A stretch of 64,000 nt of DNA from SHLQ01 sp964562985 (GCA_964562985.1 CAZLWE010000007.1:25849-89848), one strand, 5' to 3'. Shown: positions 42,337 through 52,102, counted from the first letter of the stretch. The notes: generated by a model from the sequence alone, not told the origin. Made by a program: numbers and translations.

Positions 42337-43977
42337 TCACTGCTCGGTGCTGTCGACCATGCTCTCCGATAGGCCTGGGTTACCGGCGCGGACCCGGAAC
42401 TGACCGGTGAGTTGGGCATCGCTCATCTCGTCGGTCGAGTCGAGCACGGTATGGAGCCGGGTCTCCCACGTTGTCTCGGTGACCGAGCACGTCATGAATC
42501 CATTGCGAGGCTCGAAGTGCTGTACATGGGTGTTAGTTGCCAGGACGAGAGGAGCCAACCCGAGCAGTTGCTGTGGAAACTGTGAGCTGATCGCCGGCGC
42601 CATGAACTCGGTTCCGACGACCGGCAACGACATGTCGAATGGGTCAGTACGCAGCTCGGCGACGGTCGCTGCGTGGAAATCGCCGGTGAGCACGATCAGG
42701 TTGTTCGCCTGTTCGCCGAGAGTCTCCAGGAGCACCCGACGAGCGCCCGCATAGCCATCCCAACTGTCGGGATTGATGGTCGGGGCTTCCCCGGGGAACG
42801 CGCTGATCCCGTGCATGTACACCTGGTTCGCGAGCGTCGACCAGACGGCCGAGCTTTGCGTGACCTCGTCGATCAACCACTGGCGCTGCTCGAGCCCGAG
42901 CATCGATTGTTGAGGGTCGAGCGATGTGGGGCCGATTCCTTGGACCGGTATGCCCGGAAGGTTGGCGGGCGTGCCGTCGGTGGGTTGGGGATCTCGGAAC
43001 TGGCGGCCGTCGAGGACGTGAAGATCGAGCAGGTCACCCCATCGCTGAGTCCAGTAGATGATAAACGGCTCATCGGGGTCCAGCGATGGCGCTTCGCCTC
43101 GGACCGGTTGATGTTCCCACCAGGCCTTGTAGGCCATACGTCGTCGCTGGTCGAATGTAGCTGCGTCCTGGCCATCTTGTGAGGTGCTGCCGGCATAGTC
43201 GTTGTCGACCTCATGGTCGTCCCAGGTGACCAACCATGGGCGAGCCGCGTGATTGGCTTGGAGCCACGGGTCCGACTTGTAGAGCGCATAGCGAGCTCGG
43301 TATTCGTCGAGCGTGGTGACCTCGGGCGAGTTGTGCACCCTCGGTCCGGCCGCGGTCGAAACGCCGAGGTCGAAGACACCGGATTCGTAGATGTAGTCGC
43401 CGAGCCATACGAAGAAGTCGAGATCCTGTTCGGCCAACTGGCGATGAGCCGCGTAGGCCCCCTGTTGCCAGTTTTGGCATGACGCGAACCCAAACCGTAC
43501 CGGAGCGAGTCCATCGACCGGGGTGGTCCGAGCTCGTCCGATAGGAGACGTGTGCTCGCCAACTCGGAAACGATACGAGTACCACGTATCGGGTGCCAGG
43601 TTGGCGGGTATGGCGTGCACGCTATGAGCATCTGCCGCCAGAGCGCTCACGACTTCTGAGGAAACCAAGCTGGCGAACTCGTCGTCGAGGGCAATGTCTA
43701 GGGCGACCTCGAGATCGGTGGCGGTGTCGGCGATCAGCCGAGTCCACAAGACCACCGAGTTCGGATCTGGATCGCCGGAGGCCACGCCGAGAAGAAACGG
43801 ATTCGGGCTGATGAACTCGGGCGCGTCGACCAGCGTCGCTTCGGGAGCGGTGGTAGTCGGAGCCGAAGTTTCGGGAGCCTCATCGGGCTGTGTGGCCGTG
43901 GCGGGAAGGTCACTTGAACATGCCGCCGCGACCCCGGCGATTCCAGTTACGAGAAAGTGTCGACGATTGAGCGTCAC
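42337..43977 (-). CDS. PhoD-like alkaline phosphatase/phosphodiesterase, Tat lipoprotein
   Basis: The 546-residue protein starts with a twin-arginine signal (LNRRHFLVTGIAGVAAAC) that also ends in a lipobox-like AAAC. The mature part has PhoD landmarks: FGVASGDPDPNSVVLWTRL-like LLGVASGDPDP, RFGFASCQNW with the metal-ligand Cys, WLGDYIYE, WDDHEVDNDYAG and LTGDFHAA. PhoD enzymes use Ca2+ and Fe3+ to release phosphate from mono- and diesters outside the cell. A Thr/Pro/Ala linker follows the signal. Confidence 0.92.
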   Translation of the reverse strand: MTLNRRHFLVTGIAGVAAACSSDLPATATQPDEAPETSAPTTTAPEATLVDAPEFISPNPFLLGVASGDPDPNSVVLWTRLIADTATDLEVALDIALDDEFASLVSSEVVSALAADAHSVHAIPANLAPDTWYSYRFRVGEHTSPIGRARTTPVDGLAPVRFGFASCQNWQQGAYAAHRQLAEQDLDFFVWLGDYIYESGVFDLGVSTAAGPRVHNSPEVTTLDEYRARYALYKSDPWLQANHAARPWLVTWDDHEVDNDYAGSTSQDGQDAATFDQRRRMAYKAWWEHQPVRGEAPSLDPDEPFIIYWTQRWGDLLDLHVLDGRQFRDPQPTDGTPANLPGIPVQGIGPTSLDPQQSMLGLEQRQWLIDEVTQSSAVWSTLANQVYMHGISAFPGEAPTINPDSWDGYAGARRVLLETLGEQANNLIVLTGDFHAATVAELRTDPFDMSLPVVGTEFMAPAISSQFPQQLLGLAPLVLATNTHVQHFEPRNGFMTCSVTETTWETRLHTVLDSTDEMSDAQLTGQFRVRAGNPGLSESMVDSTEQ

Positions 43978-44021
43978 TTCCCGTTTCTAGCAGCTAATAC
44001 CCGCCGCGGCGGGGCGCACCT

Positions 44022-44486
44022 TTACGCAGCGCGCCGTTCGTCGCCTGGGAGCCCTACCGTCTTGCCTTGGAAGGTCAATCCTCCCGAACCCCCAGGACCG
44101 TTTTGGTGTTGAGCCCACGCCCCCGGATCGAGCGGGTTGGCGCCGCCAGGGGCCGATCCCATCTCCTTCGGTGCTGCCAAGACGAGCAGCGATATCGCGT
44201 AGAGCACGCCGATGACCGGGAGGACCACAACCCATGCTTGAGATGTGGGTCGGCCTCCGTGTGTGAGGCGTCGACCAGCGGTGATCCATTGGAACCCGAG
44301 GACTGCCACGATGACGCATAGTGCCATTGGCAGGTTCCGCTCGATGTAGCTCACCTGAGTTTCTTCGATATCTACCGCAAGCTCAAGATGAATGAACACC
44401 GCCCAATACGCGATGCCGTAGGTGACCAGCATGAGCACTAGGTACTCGAATGCATTGGCCGGGATAAGTGCTCGAAAGAACCGCAT
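44022..44486 (-). CDS. Small membrane protein of unknown function
   Basis: The 154-residue protein has three clear hydrophobic helices (about 12-32, 51-68 and 84-103) and a polar Gly/Pro-rich C-terminal tail. No recognised domain. ATG 44486 is preceded by a good RBS (taggagaaatc). It is alone between a phosphatase gene and the CcdA-like gene. Confidence 0.6.
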   Translation of the reverse strand: MRFFRALIPANAFEYLVLMLVTYGIAYWAVFIHLELAVDIEETQVSYIERNLPMALCVIVAVLGFQWITAGRRLTHGGRPTSQAWVVVLPVIGVLYAISLLVLAAPKEMGSAPGGANPLDPGAWAQHQNGPGGSGGLTFQGKTVGLPGDERRAA

Positions 44487-44564
44487 GATTTCTCCTATCG
44501 CCGAAATCTCATCACTAGAGATATCGAGCGCTACGAGAGCGCGGTTTAGCAGGTTTTCGGGGGG

Positions 44565-45176
44565 CTAGGAAAGGTCGGCTGGGTTTGACCGGCGCGCGAG
44601 CTCAGAAGCGAGGTCGTCGAACTGCTGAGTCACGAACGCAAGGCCAATGAGGCCGACCAGAATCGCTCCCGCTGTGACGACGCTTCGGTGTTGCAGCTTC
44701 TCGGCGATCTGTGGGGCGAGTACTCCAGCTGCTGCGAGGAGGATGAACGGAAGGAACTGGCCGAGCATGAAGGCGGCGGTGCCGGGAAGGTTCGTGATTG
44801 GGGTATCCCAGTCACTGTTGAGCAGACCACCGAGGTCTGGGCCGACACATGGAATCCACGCCCAGGCAGCTGCGCCGCCGGTGATGCCAGCCGAGAGGCC
44901 GTCGGTTACGCCAGCGTCGAGCTTCCAGGCGATCGCCGCACCAGCGATGATCACAAAGCCCAAGGCGATCTGAACACCGCCTTCAGGAACGGCGAACCAG
45001 TTGCCACTCCACCGCAACCAGACGATCCCGAGTGCAGCAGCGATGAACGATGCGGTGACGAGGGGAGTGCGACGGCGACCGAAGAGCATCACTGCCACGC
45101 CTGGGATGAGCAGTACCCAGGTGCATGGGAGGCGGAGGCTTTCGATGCCCTCGGTGAGGAGTCCGGAGAGATTCAC
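44565..45176 (-). CDS. CcdA/DsbD-like membrane thiol-disulfide transporter
   Basis: The 203-residue protein has about six hydrophobic helices and two symmetric Pro-Cys sites, LRLPCTW (Cys18) and AWIPCVGP (Cys110), the signature of CcdA-type electron carriers that pass reductant from cytoplasmic thioredoxin across the membrane. The start lies 18 nt after the stop of the thioredoxin-like gene, so they are an operon. Together they would resemble the two halves of DipZ/DsbD. Confidence 0.8.
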   Translation of the reverse strand: MNLSGLLTEGIESLRLPCTWVLLIPGVAVMLFGRRRTPLVTASFIAAALGIVWLRWSGNWFAVPEGGVQIALGFVIIAGAAIAWKLDAGVTDGLSAGITGGAAAWAWIPCVGPDLGGLLNSDWDTPITNLPGTAAFMLGQFLPFILLAAAGVLAPQIAEKLQHRSVVTAGAILVGLIGLAFVTQQFDDLASELARRSNPADLS

Positions 45177-45194
45177 TTGTTTGACGTCCGGACG

Positions 45195-45884
45195 CTACGA
45201 ATCGATGACCGAGGTAGTGGCAGTGTCTGCGGGGTCAGGTGGGTTGGCGATGAGGAAGTCGACGACATCGTCGAGTTCGTCATAGGCGCCCTCGCCGATG
45301 TGGTTGAAGCGGACGTCGCCGTTCTGGTCGATCACGTATGTGCGTGGCCAGAAGCGGCGGCCGCCTTCTTGCCACGCACGGAAGTTCTCTTTGTCGGGGT
45401 CAAGGGCCACCGGCCAAGTGACACCGAAGTCGATCGTGGCTTGCTCGACAGCAGCAGCGTCTCGCTCGAAGTCGAACTCCGGGGCGTGAACACCGACGAT
45501 CTCGAGATCGTCTCGCGAGGTGCGAGCGTAGAGCTCCTGGGTGTGGGGGATCCGGTTCTGGCAGTTGAAGCAGCCGAAGGTCCAGAGCTCGAGGACGACG
45601 ACCTTGCCGTCAAGTTCGTCGAGGCTCGTAATGTCGGTGTTGAGCCAACCCTCTAGGTTCTGCAAACCGATTCGGTGTCCGAGGTTCTCTGGCTCGGCGA
45701 TTGCAGCCTCGACGGAGGCGCCATCGGCATCGATGGGTGCGTCGCCCACGGCGTCTGCTGCAGGGGCAACGCTCGACGGGGTCGCGGTCTCGACAGCCTC
45801 GTCGCCTCCGCCGCCTAAGAAGACGGTTGCGATAAGAATTGCTCCCGCGACAAAGATCGATCCAGCAAAAAGACGTGCAGCCAT
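45195..45884 (-). CDS. Membrane-anchored thioredoxin-like (TlpA/DipZ-C type) protein
   Basis: The 229-residue protein has an N-terminal signal anchor (FAGSIFVAGAILIATVFLG), an Ala/Pro-rich linker, then a thioredoxin fold with the active site GCFNC (Cys105 and Cys108), VVLELWTFGC before it and RRFWPRTYVIDQNG (cis-Pro region) after it. It would act outside the membrane, receiving electrons from the CcdA-like partner. Typical clients are cytochrome c apoproteins or other exported thiols (inference). Confidence 0.87.
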   Translation of the reverse strand: MAARLFAGSIFVAGAILIATVFLGGGGDEAVETATPSSVAPAADAVGDAPIDADGASVEAAIAEPENLGHRIGLQNLEGWLNTDITSLDELDGKVVVLELWTFGCFNCQNRIPHTQELYARTSRDDLEIVGVHAPEFDFERDAAAVEQATIDFGVTWPVALDPDKENFRAWQEGGRRFWPRTYVIDQNGDVRFNHIGEGAYDELDDVVDFLIANPPDPADTATTSVIDS

Positions 45885-45989
45885 ATAGCTAGAATAACGG
45901 CGCGTCTTTTGGGAGCCGTAGGCGTCTTACGACATCTTTTCGAACCGTTCAGAAGGATGTTTTCTGCGGTTTCGGGCTAGTTTCACCAC

Positions 45990-46553
45990 GTGATTCTCAG
46001 TGATGCAACGATCCGTGAGTACCTCGCTGACGGGCAGATAACTATCGATCCATTGGCTGATTCGGCGATCCAGCCATCGTCGGTAGATGTCTGTCTCGAT
46101 CACCGGTTTCTGGTGTTCAAGAACCACACCCGTGGGCTCATCGACGTGAAGGAAGATCTGAGCGATCTGACCGAAGGAGTCGAGGCTTCCGACGCAGACC
46201 CGTTCATCTTGCACCCGGGCGAGTTCGTGCTCGGTTCAACCTTGGAGCGCATCGCGCTACCGAACGATTTGGTGGCGCGCCTCGAAGGTAAGTCGAGCCT
46301 GGGACGTCTCGGTCTACTCATTCACTCGACAGCAGGTTTCGTCGACGCGGGGTGGGATGGACAGATCACGCTTGAGCTGTCGAACGTGGCCAGCTTGCCG
46401 ATCACGCTGTACCCCGGCATGAAGGTGGGCCAGGTCAGCTTCATGCAGATGACCACCCCCGCAGACAACCCGTACGGTTCAGGAATCATCGGCTCGAAGT
46501 ACCAGGGCCAGGTAGGTCCTCGGCCGAGCCAGTACTGGAAGAATTTCGAGTGA
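45990..46553 (+). CDS. dcd: dCTP deaminase
   Basis: The 187-residue protein has the Dcd signatures ITIDPLADSAIQPSSVDV, EGKSSLGRLGLLIHSTAGFV and GWDGQITLELSN. These are shared by mono- and bifunctional dCTP deaminases; the actinobacterial enzymes are often the bifunctional dUMP-forming kind, which this sequence cannot decide alone. Start GTG 45990. It overlaps the MFS gene by 4 nt. Confidence 0.93.
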   Translation: MILSDATIREYLADGQITIDPLADSAIQPSSVDVCLDHRFLVFKNHTRGLIDVKEDLSDLTEGVEASDADPFILHPGEFVLGSTLERIALPNDLVARLEGKSSLGRLGLLIHSTAGFVDAGWDGQITLELSNVASLPITLYPGMKVGQVSFMQMTTPADNPYGSGIIGSKYQGQVGPRPSQYWKNFE

Positions 46554-47809
46554 GGGGCCGCCGAGGTGACCCGGCGACCGTGTTCGTTCGTGGCCTCGGA
46601 ACTTCTGAAGGACTTGAGTGGGGAGTGTGGCTGGCGCTCACCGTCTTTTGGATCGTCGAGCTCGATCTCTCACCGGGCCGACTCGTGCTGCTCGGCATCG
46701 TGCTCGAATTCGCCGCGCTCGTCTCGGAAACGCCGACCGGCGTGGTCGCCGACGTGTACTCACGGCGTCGATCGGTCATCCTCGCCCAGCTCATCATGGG
46801 AGTGGCCTTCATTTGGTCGTTCGCCAGCACGAACTATTGGGTGATCCTTCCAGCGCAAGCGCTTATCGGGTTTGGTTGGACCTTCCGCAGCGGCGCCGAC
46901 ACAGCCTGGGTGACCGATGAAGTCAAGGGTAGGAGCGACATCGACGACGATGCGGTGGAGCGACTGTTGCTTCGTCGCCATCGGTTCGGGATCGTCCTTG
47001 CGCTCATCGTTGGGCCGATCACCATCGCGCTCGGCTGGTGGCAGTCGGTGCGTGTGGCTGGCATCGCCCTCGGGGCGGTGTACATCTTGTTGGCCGGTTG
47101 GATGGTCGCTTCGATGACCGAGGAACACTTCACCCCCGCTCACGAGCGTGGCGATGGGGTCATGACAACCTTCCGGAACGGCGTGGCCGCGATTCGGGTC
47201 CGTCCTCGGTTGCGGGTTTTGGTCCTCGTGACGTTCTTGTTCTACTTCGGAGCAGACGTGTTCGATCGCCTGGGCTTTGATCACTTCCTCACCAGCGCCG
47301 GCCTCGAAGACGCGAGCCAGGGCGGCGAGGCGCTCTTTGTGCTTGGGGTTCTTTTCTTTGTTCTCGCTCTTGGAGGGCTGGTGATCAACCGTGTCGCCGA
47401 GCACTATCTCACGTCCGGGCGAGGGGTCGTCAGGCTCGCCGTCACCTTGTTGTTCGTCGCGACGGTCGGCGGCCTCATTGCAGCCGCAACCAGCTTCGTT
47501 GTGGTGATCGCCATCGGGTACCTCTTCCAGGACAGCGTGCGCGAGGCGCTCTGGCCGGTCCTTGAGGGCTGGGCCAATCGAGACGCGCCGAGCGAGGTTC
47601 GTGCGACGGTCCACTCGTTGCTCGGTCAGATGACGTCGGTTGGCCAGATTTCGGGCGGCGCACTCCTCGGCTTGGTTGCCGACGCGGCGTCGATTCCACT
47701 TGCGATGGCGATCGGTGCAGGCTTCTTTGGGCTCGCTGCCACTGTTGCCGTTCGGGCTATCACCCCCGATGCAAGCGCGGACGATGGCCACGCCATAGTG
47801 GGTACATGA
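46550..47809 (+). CDS. Major facilitator superfamily transporter
   Basis: The 419-residue protein has about 12 hydrophobic helices and the MFS loop motif between helices 2 and 3 (GVVADVYSRRRSVI, close to GxLaDrxGrrxxl). It resembles drug/H+ efflux MFS proteins. GTG 46550 overlaps the dcd stop (GTGA), and its own end overlaps the methyltransferase start by 4 nt, making a tightly coupled operon. Substrate unknown. Confidence 0.88.
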   Translation: MRGRRGDPATVFVRGLGTSEGLEWGVWLALTVFWIVELDLSPGRLVLLGIVLEFAALVSETPTGVVADVYSRRRSVILAQLIMGVAFIWSFASTNYWVILPAQALIGFGWTFRSGADTAWVTDEVKGRSDIDDDAVERLLLRRHRFGIVLALIVGPITIALGWWQSVRVAGIALGAVYILLAGWMVASMTEEHFTPAHERGDGVMTTFRNGVAAIRVRPRLRVLVLVTFLFYFGADVFDRLGFDHFLTSAGLEDASQGGEALFVLGVLFFVLALGGLVINRVAEHYLTSGRGVVRLAVTLLFVATVGGLIAAATSFVVVIAIGYLFQDSVREALWPVLEGWANRDAPSEVRATVHSLLGQMTSVGQISGGALLGLVADAASIPLAMAIGAGFFGLAATVAVRAITPDASADDGHAIVGT

Positions 47810-48837
47810 CCAAGAACGGCGAACGCCTTCTCATCGAGGCCATCGGCAACAAGACCGCTCGCACGGTTGCTGCTCGCCTTGTCGAGGAAGGCGGTCCCGC
47901 GGGACCGGTCGCCCAACGGGTGCTCGACGCCACCGATGCCATCTTGGCTAGGGGCAAACGTGAGATCGAATGGCTGACTGCAATTCCCCAACTCGCCCAC
48001 GCTGGCCTACAAGCTGACCCTTCGGGTCAGCTACATCACTTCACCGGCTCACTCACCTCGTGGCGTGACGCCGCACCCATCGTTGAGCGATTACGACAGG
48101 ACGGCTGGGTCACCTGGCACGATCTCGATGGCACCGCCGAGGTCGCCCTCTACCGAGCCGTTGATCGAGTCACGCTGGTCCACCTTGAGAACGAGCCGAT
48201 CACTCTGGAGCTGGTCTGGGACGACGCGCCCTACATGGGGGTACCGGCGGTGCTCCGCCCAACACTGCGAGACATGAGCGTGGTGGCGCTGCCAGAGAAG
48301 CTGTGGCCGCTGTATTCGTTGGTGCGCCCGGTGCGGTTGCTCGCGGAACGAACCGGGCGCCTACCCGAACGGACGCGCTCGCTCGGCCCGATCCTCAGCA
48401 CACCCCGCGAGCTGATCGCCGCGTTGCTGGAGCTCGCCGACGTTGGCCCCGATGATCATCTCGTCGACTTGGGCTGCGGCGAGGGCCGCGTGGTCATCGA
48501 AGCGGCTCGGCACACCGGCTGCCGGGTGACCGGCGTCGAAACCGACGAGCGCCTGGTCAAACGAGCGCGGGCCAATATCGCCGACGAACTCGGTGCCGAT
48601 GCCCAGGCCACCGTCGTCCACGCGGACGCAGCCACCTTCGATCTCGGCGAGGCCACGGTGGTGTTCCTCTTCATCCCTGCCGAGGCCATCGGCGAAGTGG
48701 TCAGCCAGATCCGGGGCAAGGGCTTTACCGGCAAGATCGTGTCCCACGAGCAAGCCACTCTTGCGCCCGGAGCCGTCCCGGTCGAGTCCCGCGTCCTCGC
48801 AACTGCAGGCGCCCTAACCGTCGCTCACCTCTGGTAG
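47806..48837 (+). CDS. SAM-dependent methyltransferase with an extra N-terminal domain
   Basis: The 343-residue protein carries a class-I methyltransferase domain in its C-terminal half: DHLVDLGCGEGRVVIEAAR near residues 220-240 is the SAM motif I, followed by VTGVETDERLVKRARAN and VVFLFIPAEA. The N-terminal half (about 1-190) shows no familiar domain and includes a possible interaction surface. It is the third gene of the dcd-MFS operon. The substrate is unknown. Confidence 0.85.
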   Translation: MTKNGERLLIEAIGNKTARTVAARLVEEGGPAGPVAQRVLDATDAILARGKREIEWLTAIPQLAHAGLQADPSGQLHHFTGSLTSWRDAAPIVERLRQDGWVTWHDLDGTAEVALYRAVDRVTLVHLENEPITLELVWDDAPYMGVPAVLRPTLRDMSVVALPEKLWPLYSLVRPVRLLAERTGRLPERTRSLGPILSTPRELIAALLELADVGPDDHLVDLGCGEGRVVIEAARHTGCRVTGVETDERLVKRARANIADELGADAQATVVHADAATFDLGEATVVFLFIPAEAIGEVVSQIRGKGFTGKIVSHEQATLAPGAVPVESRVLATAGALTVAHLW

Positions 48838-48863
48838 CCGCGGCTGACCAATAGGGTCGGGCG

Positions 48864-49208
48864 CTAGACGAAGGTTTGGATGGTTTGCGTGAACCCCAAG
48901 ATGTCGTCTCGATGCTCCCACAAGCCAAATGTTTCTAGCGTCGTGTCGAGAGCAGCGAGCGAGGGCCCATCGTCGATGAGCAACGTCTTGCCGATTACTC
49001 CAAAGTCCAACGAGGACGCGCCATAGAGGTAGGTCCACGTAAGGGTGACCGGGACACCGTTGCCAGCGATATAGGTCGCTGAATGGGTGGGCACACCATC
49101 GATGATGTCGGCATCAAAGGGTTCCAGAGCCAGGTTCCAAAACAGGACTTTCAGCATGTTCGCCTTATCGGCCAACTGGTGGTGGTGCTTGAGGCGTACG
49201 AGACCCAA
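48864..49208 (-). CDS. Hypothetical protein
   Basis: A 114-codon open frame on the minus strand (TTG 49208; ATG near 49157 is an alternative) with no recognised motif. It lies 30 nt after the EtfD-like gene on the same strand, and nothing else fills this segment. Composition looks protein-like but homology cannot be judged by eye. Confidence 0.45.
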   Translation of the reverse strand: MGLVRLKHHHQLADKANMLKVLFWNLALEPFDADIIDGVPTHSATYIAGNGVPVTLTWTYLYGASSLDFGVIGKTLLIDDGPSLAALDTTLETFGLWEHRDDILGFTQTIQTFV

Positions 49209-49237
49209 GCTATTCGTGCCGTGGGTCCTCGGTAGCG

Positions 49238-52102
49238 CTACTGGGCGGTGGCGTTGTCTGGGGTGTCGTCGGGGATGGGCGGCAGCGCCGACGTCTTTGC
49301 TGGGCGGGTCTGTGCGAGCTCGGCGGCTTGGCCTACCCAGTTGTCGCGGTTGATGCGTCCGGTGAACGACAAGAAGTCGTCGAGCTGTTCGATGTAATCG
49401 GCGGGGAAGGCGGCGATCTGTTCGTAGGTGCGAACCCCGATCTCATGCAGCAGCGACTCGAGCTTCGGTCCAATTCCCTTGATGACCTTCAGGTCGTCGG
49501 GTTCCACCGTTCGCCACGCGGCCGAATCGGTGGAGTCGACCTCGCCCGAACCTGCAGCGACGGCACTCGCTGCCGCGGGAGCTACTGCTTGGGCTGCCTC
49601 GGCGGAGGCGTCCTCTTCGGCGTCGGATGCTTCCGCTTCGACAACCTCGGCCTCGGTGGTTTCGGCTCCTTCTGCAGCAGCTTCTTCTTCGACTACCTCG
49701 ATATCGTCACCGGCTTCGGCTTCTTCGACTACCTCGGTATCTGGAGTCTCCGTCTTGGCATCGATGATCTCGATCTCGACCTCTGGAGCGTCCGCCGCAA
49801 CAGCGTCGCCAGCTTCGAGAACCGCGACTGGCGCTGCAGCCGCGGCGATCTCGCCAGCTGGCCTCACCGGGCTCGACGTAATCGACACGGGTGACTCAAC
49901 CAGTGGAGTCAGTGCCTGACGCTCCGCCAGTGCGTCGCCGCGCTCGAGCGCTTCGAGCATGTGGATCGCGATGTCGGCGACGACGACCTGGTCGTCTTCG
50001 ACACCCTCACCCTTCACGCCGTCGTCGATCATGACGTAACAGAACGGGCATGCCGTGGCGATGCGGCTCGCTCCGGTGGCGAGCAGCTGTTGCGAGCGCT
50101 CGACGTTGACGTTCTTGCCGGTGTCCTCTTCCATCCAAAAGCGGCCGCCGCCTGCACCACAGCACATCGACTTGGTGCCGTTCTTCTCGGCTTCGAGTAC
50201 CTGGACACCTCCGAGTGAACCGATGACCTTGCGCGGTGCGAGGTAGACGTCGTTGTGTCGTCCGAGGTAGCAGGCGTCGTGGTAGACGACGCGCTCGTCG
50301 AGCGACGCGTTGCGCATGTCGAGCCGGCCGTCCTCGATCAGGTCTTCGAGGAACTCGCTGTGGTGAATCACTTCGTAATGGCCGCCGAGTTGCGGGTATT
50401 CGTTTGCGAGGGTGTTGAAGCAGTGCGGGCACTGCGTGATGATCTTCTTGACGCCCATGTTGTTGAGCGTCTCGATGTTTTGCATGGCGAGCAGCTGGAA
50501 GATGTACTCGTTGCCGGTGCGGCGAGCGGAGTCGCCGGTGCAGTTCTCCGCCGGGCCGAGAATGGCGAAGCTCACATTGGCTCGATTGAGCAGCTTCGAT
50601 AGCGCCTGGCTGACCTTCTTGTTCTTGTCGTCGAAAGAACCGGCGCAACCAACCCAGTAGAGGTACTCGGCTTCGAGTGGATCGGTGCCATCGATGACCG
50701 TGACGTCGGCGTCCTTGGCCCAGTCGGCGCGTTCGCCCTGGCCGAGGCCCCATGGGTTCATCTGATTTTCCATGCCGCGATAGGCCTGGCCCAACTCGCT
50801 CGGGAAGTCCGACTCCATCAGCGACAGGTAGCGGCGCATGTCGAGGATCTTGTCGAGGATCTCGATCTCTACCGGGCAGATCTCGTCGCACGCACGACAC
50901 GAGGTGCACGCCCAGAGTTCTTCACTGGTCACCCGGTCGAACATCCAGTTCGACGGGACGGGGACCTCGGCATCAACGGACAGGGGAGGAGAGACCTGAG
51001 GTGATCCGGTTAGGGCCATGACCTCGCCGGTCTTGAGCACGATCTCGCGCGGATCGAGCGGCTTGCCGGTTGCATGTGCTGGGCACACGCTTGTGCAACG
51101 GCCGCACATGGTGCAGGCGTCGGTATCGAGGAGTTGCTTCCAGGTGAACTCTTCGATCTTGGCCACGCCGAACGACTCAAGATCGGTTTCGAGCAGGTTC
51201 GGCATTTCCTTCATCGCGCCCTTCGGGCGGTCCTTCTCGCTCAGGTACATGTTGAGCGGCGAGGTGAAGATGTGGCGAAGCATCGTGGTGGGCAGGAGCA
51301 CGAGGAACACGACGAACGAGAAGACGTGAGCGAGCCACCAGGCCTGGTGCCAGCCAGCGATCGAACCCGAACCATCGACGAGGGTTGCGAGCGGGTAACC
51401 AATGAAGCTCGCCTGCTCGAAGTCTGGCGTGCCGTCGAGAGCGATGCGGAATGCTTCGGCGCCGTAGCCCGTAATGGAGATCGCGAGGAAGGTGCCGAGG
51501 ATCATCGCGTGTTCGGGCTTGGACTTGATGCGAATGCGGTATGGCCGGAACGCTCGTGGGCCATAGCGGCGAAGGATCGCCCACACGATCGAGATCGTGA
51601 AGAACAAGCCGGCAAAGTCGCCGATGAACGCAAAGACTTGATACGTGCCGCCTTCGAGGAACTTCAGCGCCTCGGGAACCTGGTGGTCGATCTCCAGAGT
51701 GGTGGTCACGCCGAGCAGTACCACGAAGCTGAAGTACATCATCGAGTGCATGATCCCGGCGCCGGGCTCGCGCAACAGGGTCTGCATGTAGAGGCCTTGG
51801 CGAAGACTCTTGGCCCGCTTCTTTGCGTTCTTCTTGGTGGTGGTGCGGTTGTCTGGGCCACCACGCTCCCAATTCTTGACCCGAAGCGAAAACACCCATG
51901 CGCCGTACACGATGATCAGAGGCAGTGTGATGTAAAAGGCGAACACGATGGGGCCGGGGATATTCGCGAACACGGTGCGCGACACAGGGTCATCGCTCTT
52001 GAACTCGAAGATCTCGGCAGCGAGGCCCGAAAGTGCGGTGAAGATGGCGACTGCGACGCCGATTGCGAGAATCAGCTGTCGCGGCGAAAGACGCTTTGGC
52101 AT
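49238..52102 (-). CDS. EtfD-like membrane Fe-S oxidoreductase (HdrD/GlpC-type) with a fused C-terminal helix-hairpin-helix domain
   Basis: The 954-residue protein starts with membrane helices (to about 290) of the NarI/HdrE-type, then two 4Fe-4S motifs (CTMCGRCTSVCP near 329-340, CTSCRACDEICP near 397-408) and two CCG-type domains (HDACYLGRH, CCGAGGGRFW). This is the mycobacterial EtfD (Rv0338c) layout, which passes electrons from acyl-CoA oxidation via ETF to the quinone pool. After about 720 comes a long Ala/Glu-rich acidic linker and a C-terminal HhH domain (VIKGIGPKLESLLHEIGV, about 872-930), unusual for this family. ATG 52102. Confidence 0.88.
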   Translation of the reverse strand: MPKRLSPRQLILAIGVAVAIFTALSGLAAEIFEFKSDDPVSRTVFANIPGPIVFAFYITLPLIIVYGAWVFSLRVKNWERGGPDNRTTTKKNAKKRAKSLRQGLYMQTLLREPGAGIMHSMMYFSFVVLLGVTTTLEIDHQVPEALKFLEGGTYQVFAFIGDFAGLFFTISIVWAILRRYGPRAFRPYRIRIKSKPEHAMILGTFLAISITGYGAEAFRIALDGTPDFEQASFIGYPLATLVDGSGSIAGWHQAWWLAHVFSFVVFLVLLPTTMLRHIFTSPLNMYLSEKDRPKGAMKEMPNLLETDLESFGVAKIEEFTWKQLLDTDACTMCGRCTSVCPAHATGKPLDPREIVLKTGEVMALTGSPQVSPPLSVDAEVPVPSNWMFDRVTSEELWACTSCRACDEICPVEIEILDKILDMRRYLSLMESDFPSELGQAYRGMENQMNPWGLGQGERADWAKDADVTVIDGTDPLEAEYLYWVGCAGSFDDKNKKVSQALSKLLNRANVSFAILGPAENCTGDSARRTGNEYIFQLLAMQNIETLNNMGVKKIITQCPHCFNTLANEYPQLGGHYEVIHHSEFLEDLIEDGRLDMRNASLDERVVYHDACYLGRHNDVYLAPRKVIGSLGGVQVLEAEKNGTKSMCCGAGGGRFWMEEDTGKNVNVERSQQLLATGASRIATACPFCYVMIDDGVKGEGVEDDQVVVADIAIHMLEALERGDALAERQALTPLVESPVSITSSPVRPAGEIAAAAAPVAVLEAGDAVAADAPEVEIEIIDAKTETPDTEVVEEAEAGDDIEVVEEEAAAEGAETTEAEVVEAEASDAEEDASAEAAQAVAPAAASAVAAGSGEVDSTDSAAWRTVEPDDLKVIKGIGPKLESLLHEIGVRTYEQIAAFPADYIEQLDDFLSFTGRINRDNWVGQAAELAQTRPAKTSALPPIPDDTPDNATAQ

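Noticed and set aside
46760..47791. 343-codon minus-strand frame over the MFS gene
   Set aside because: Very polar, repetitive in charge and lying opposite a 12-helix transporter; a codon-bias shadow.
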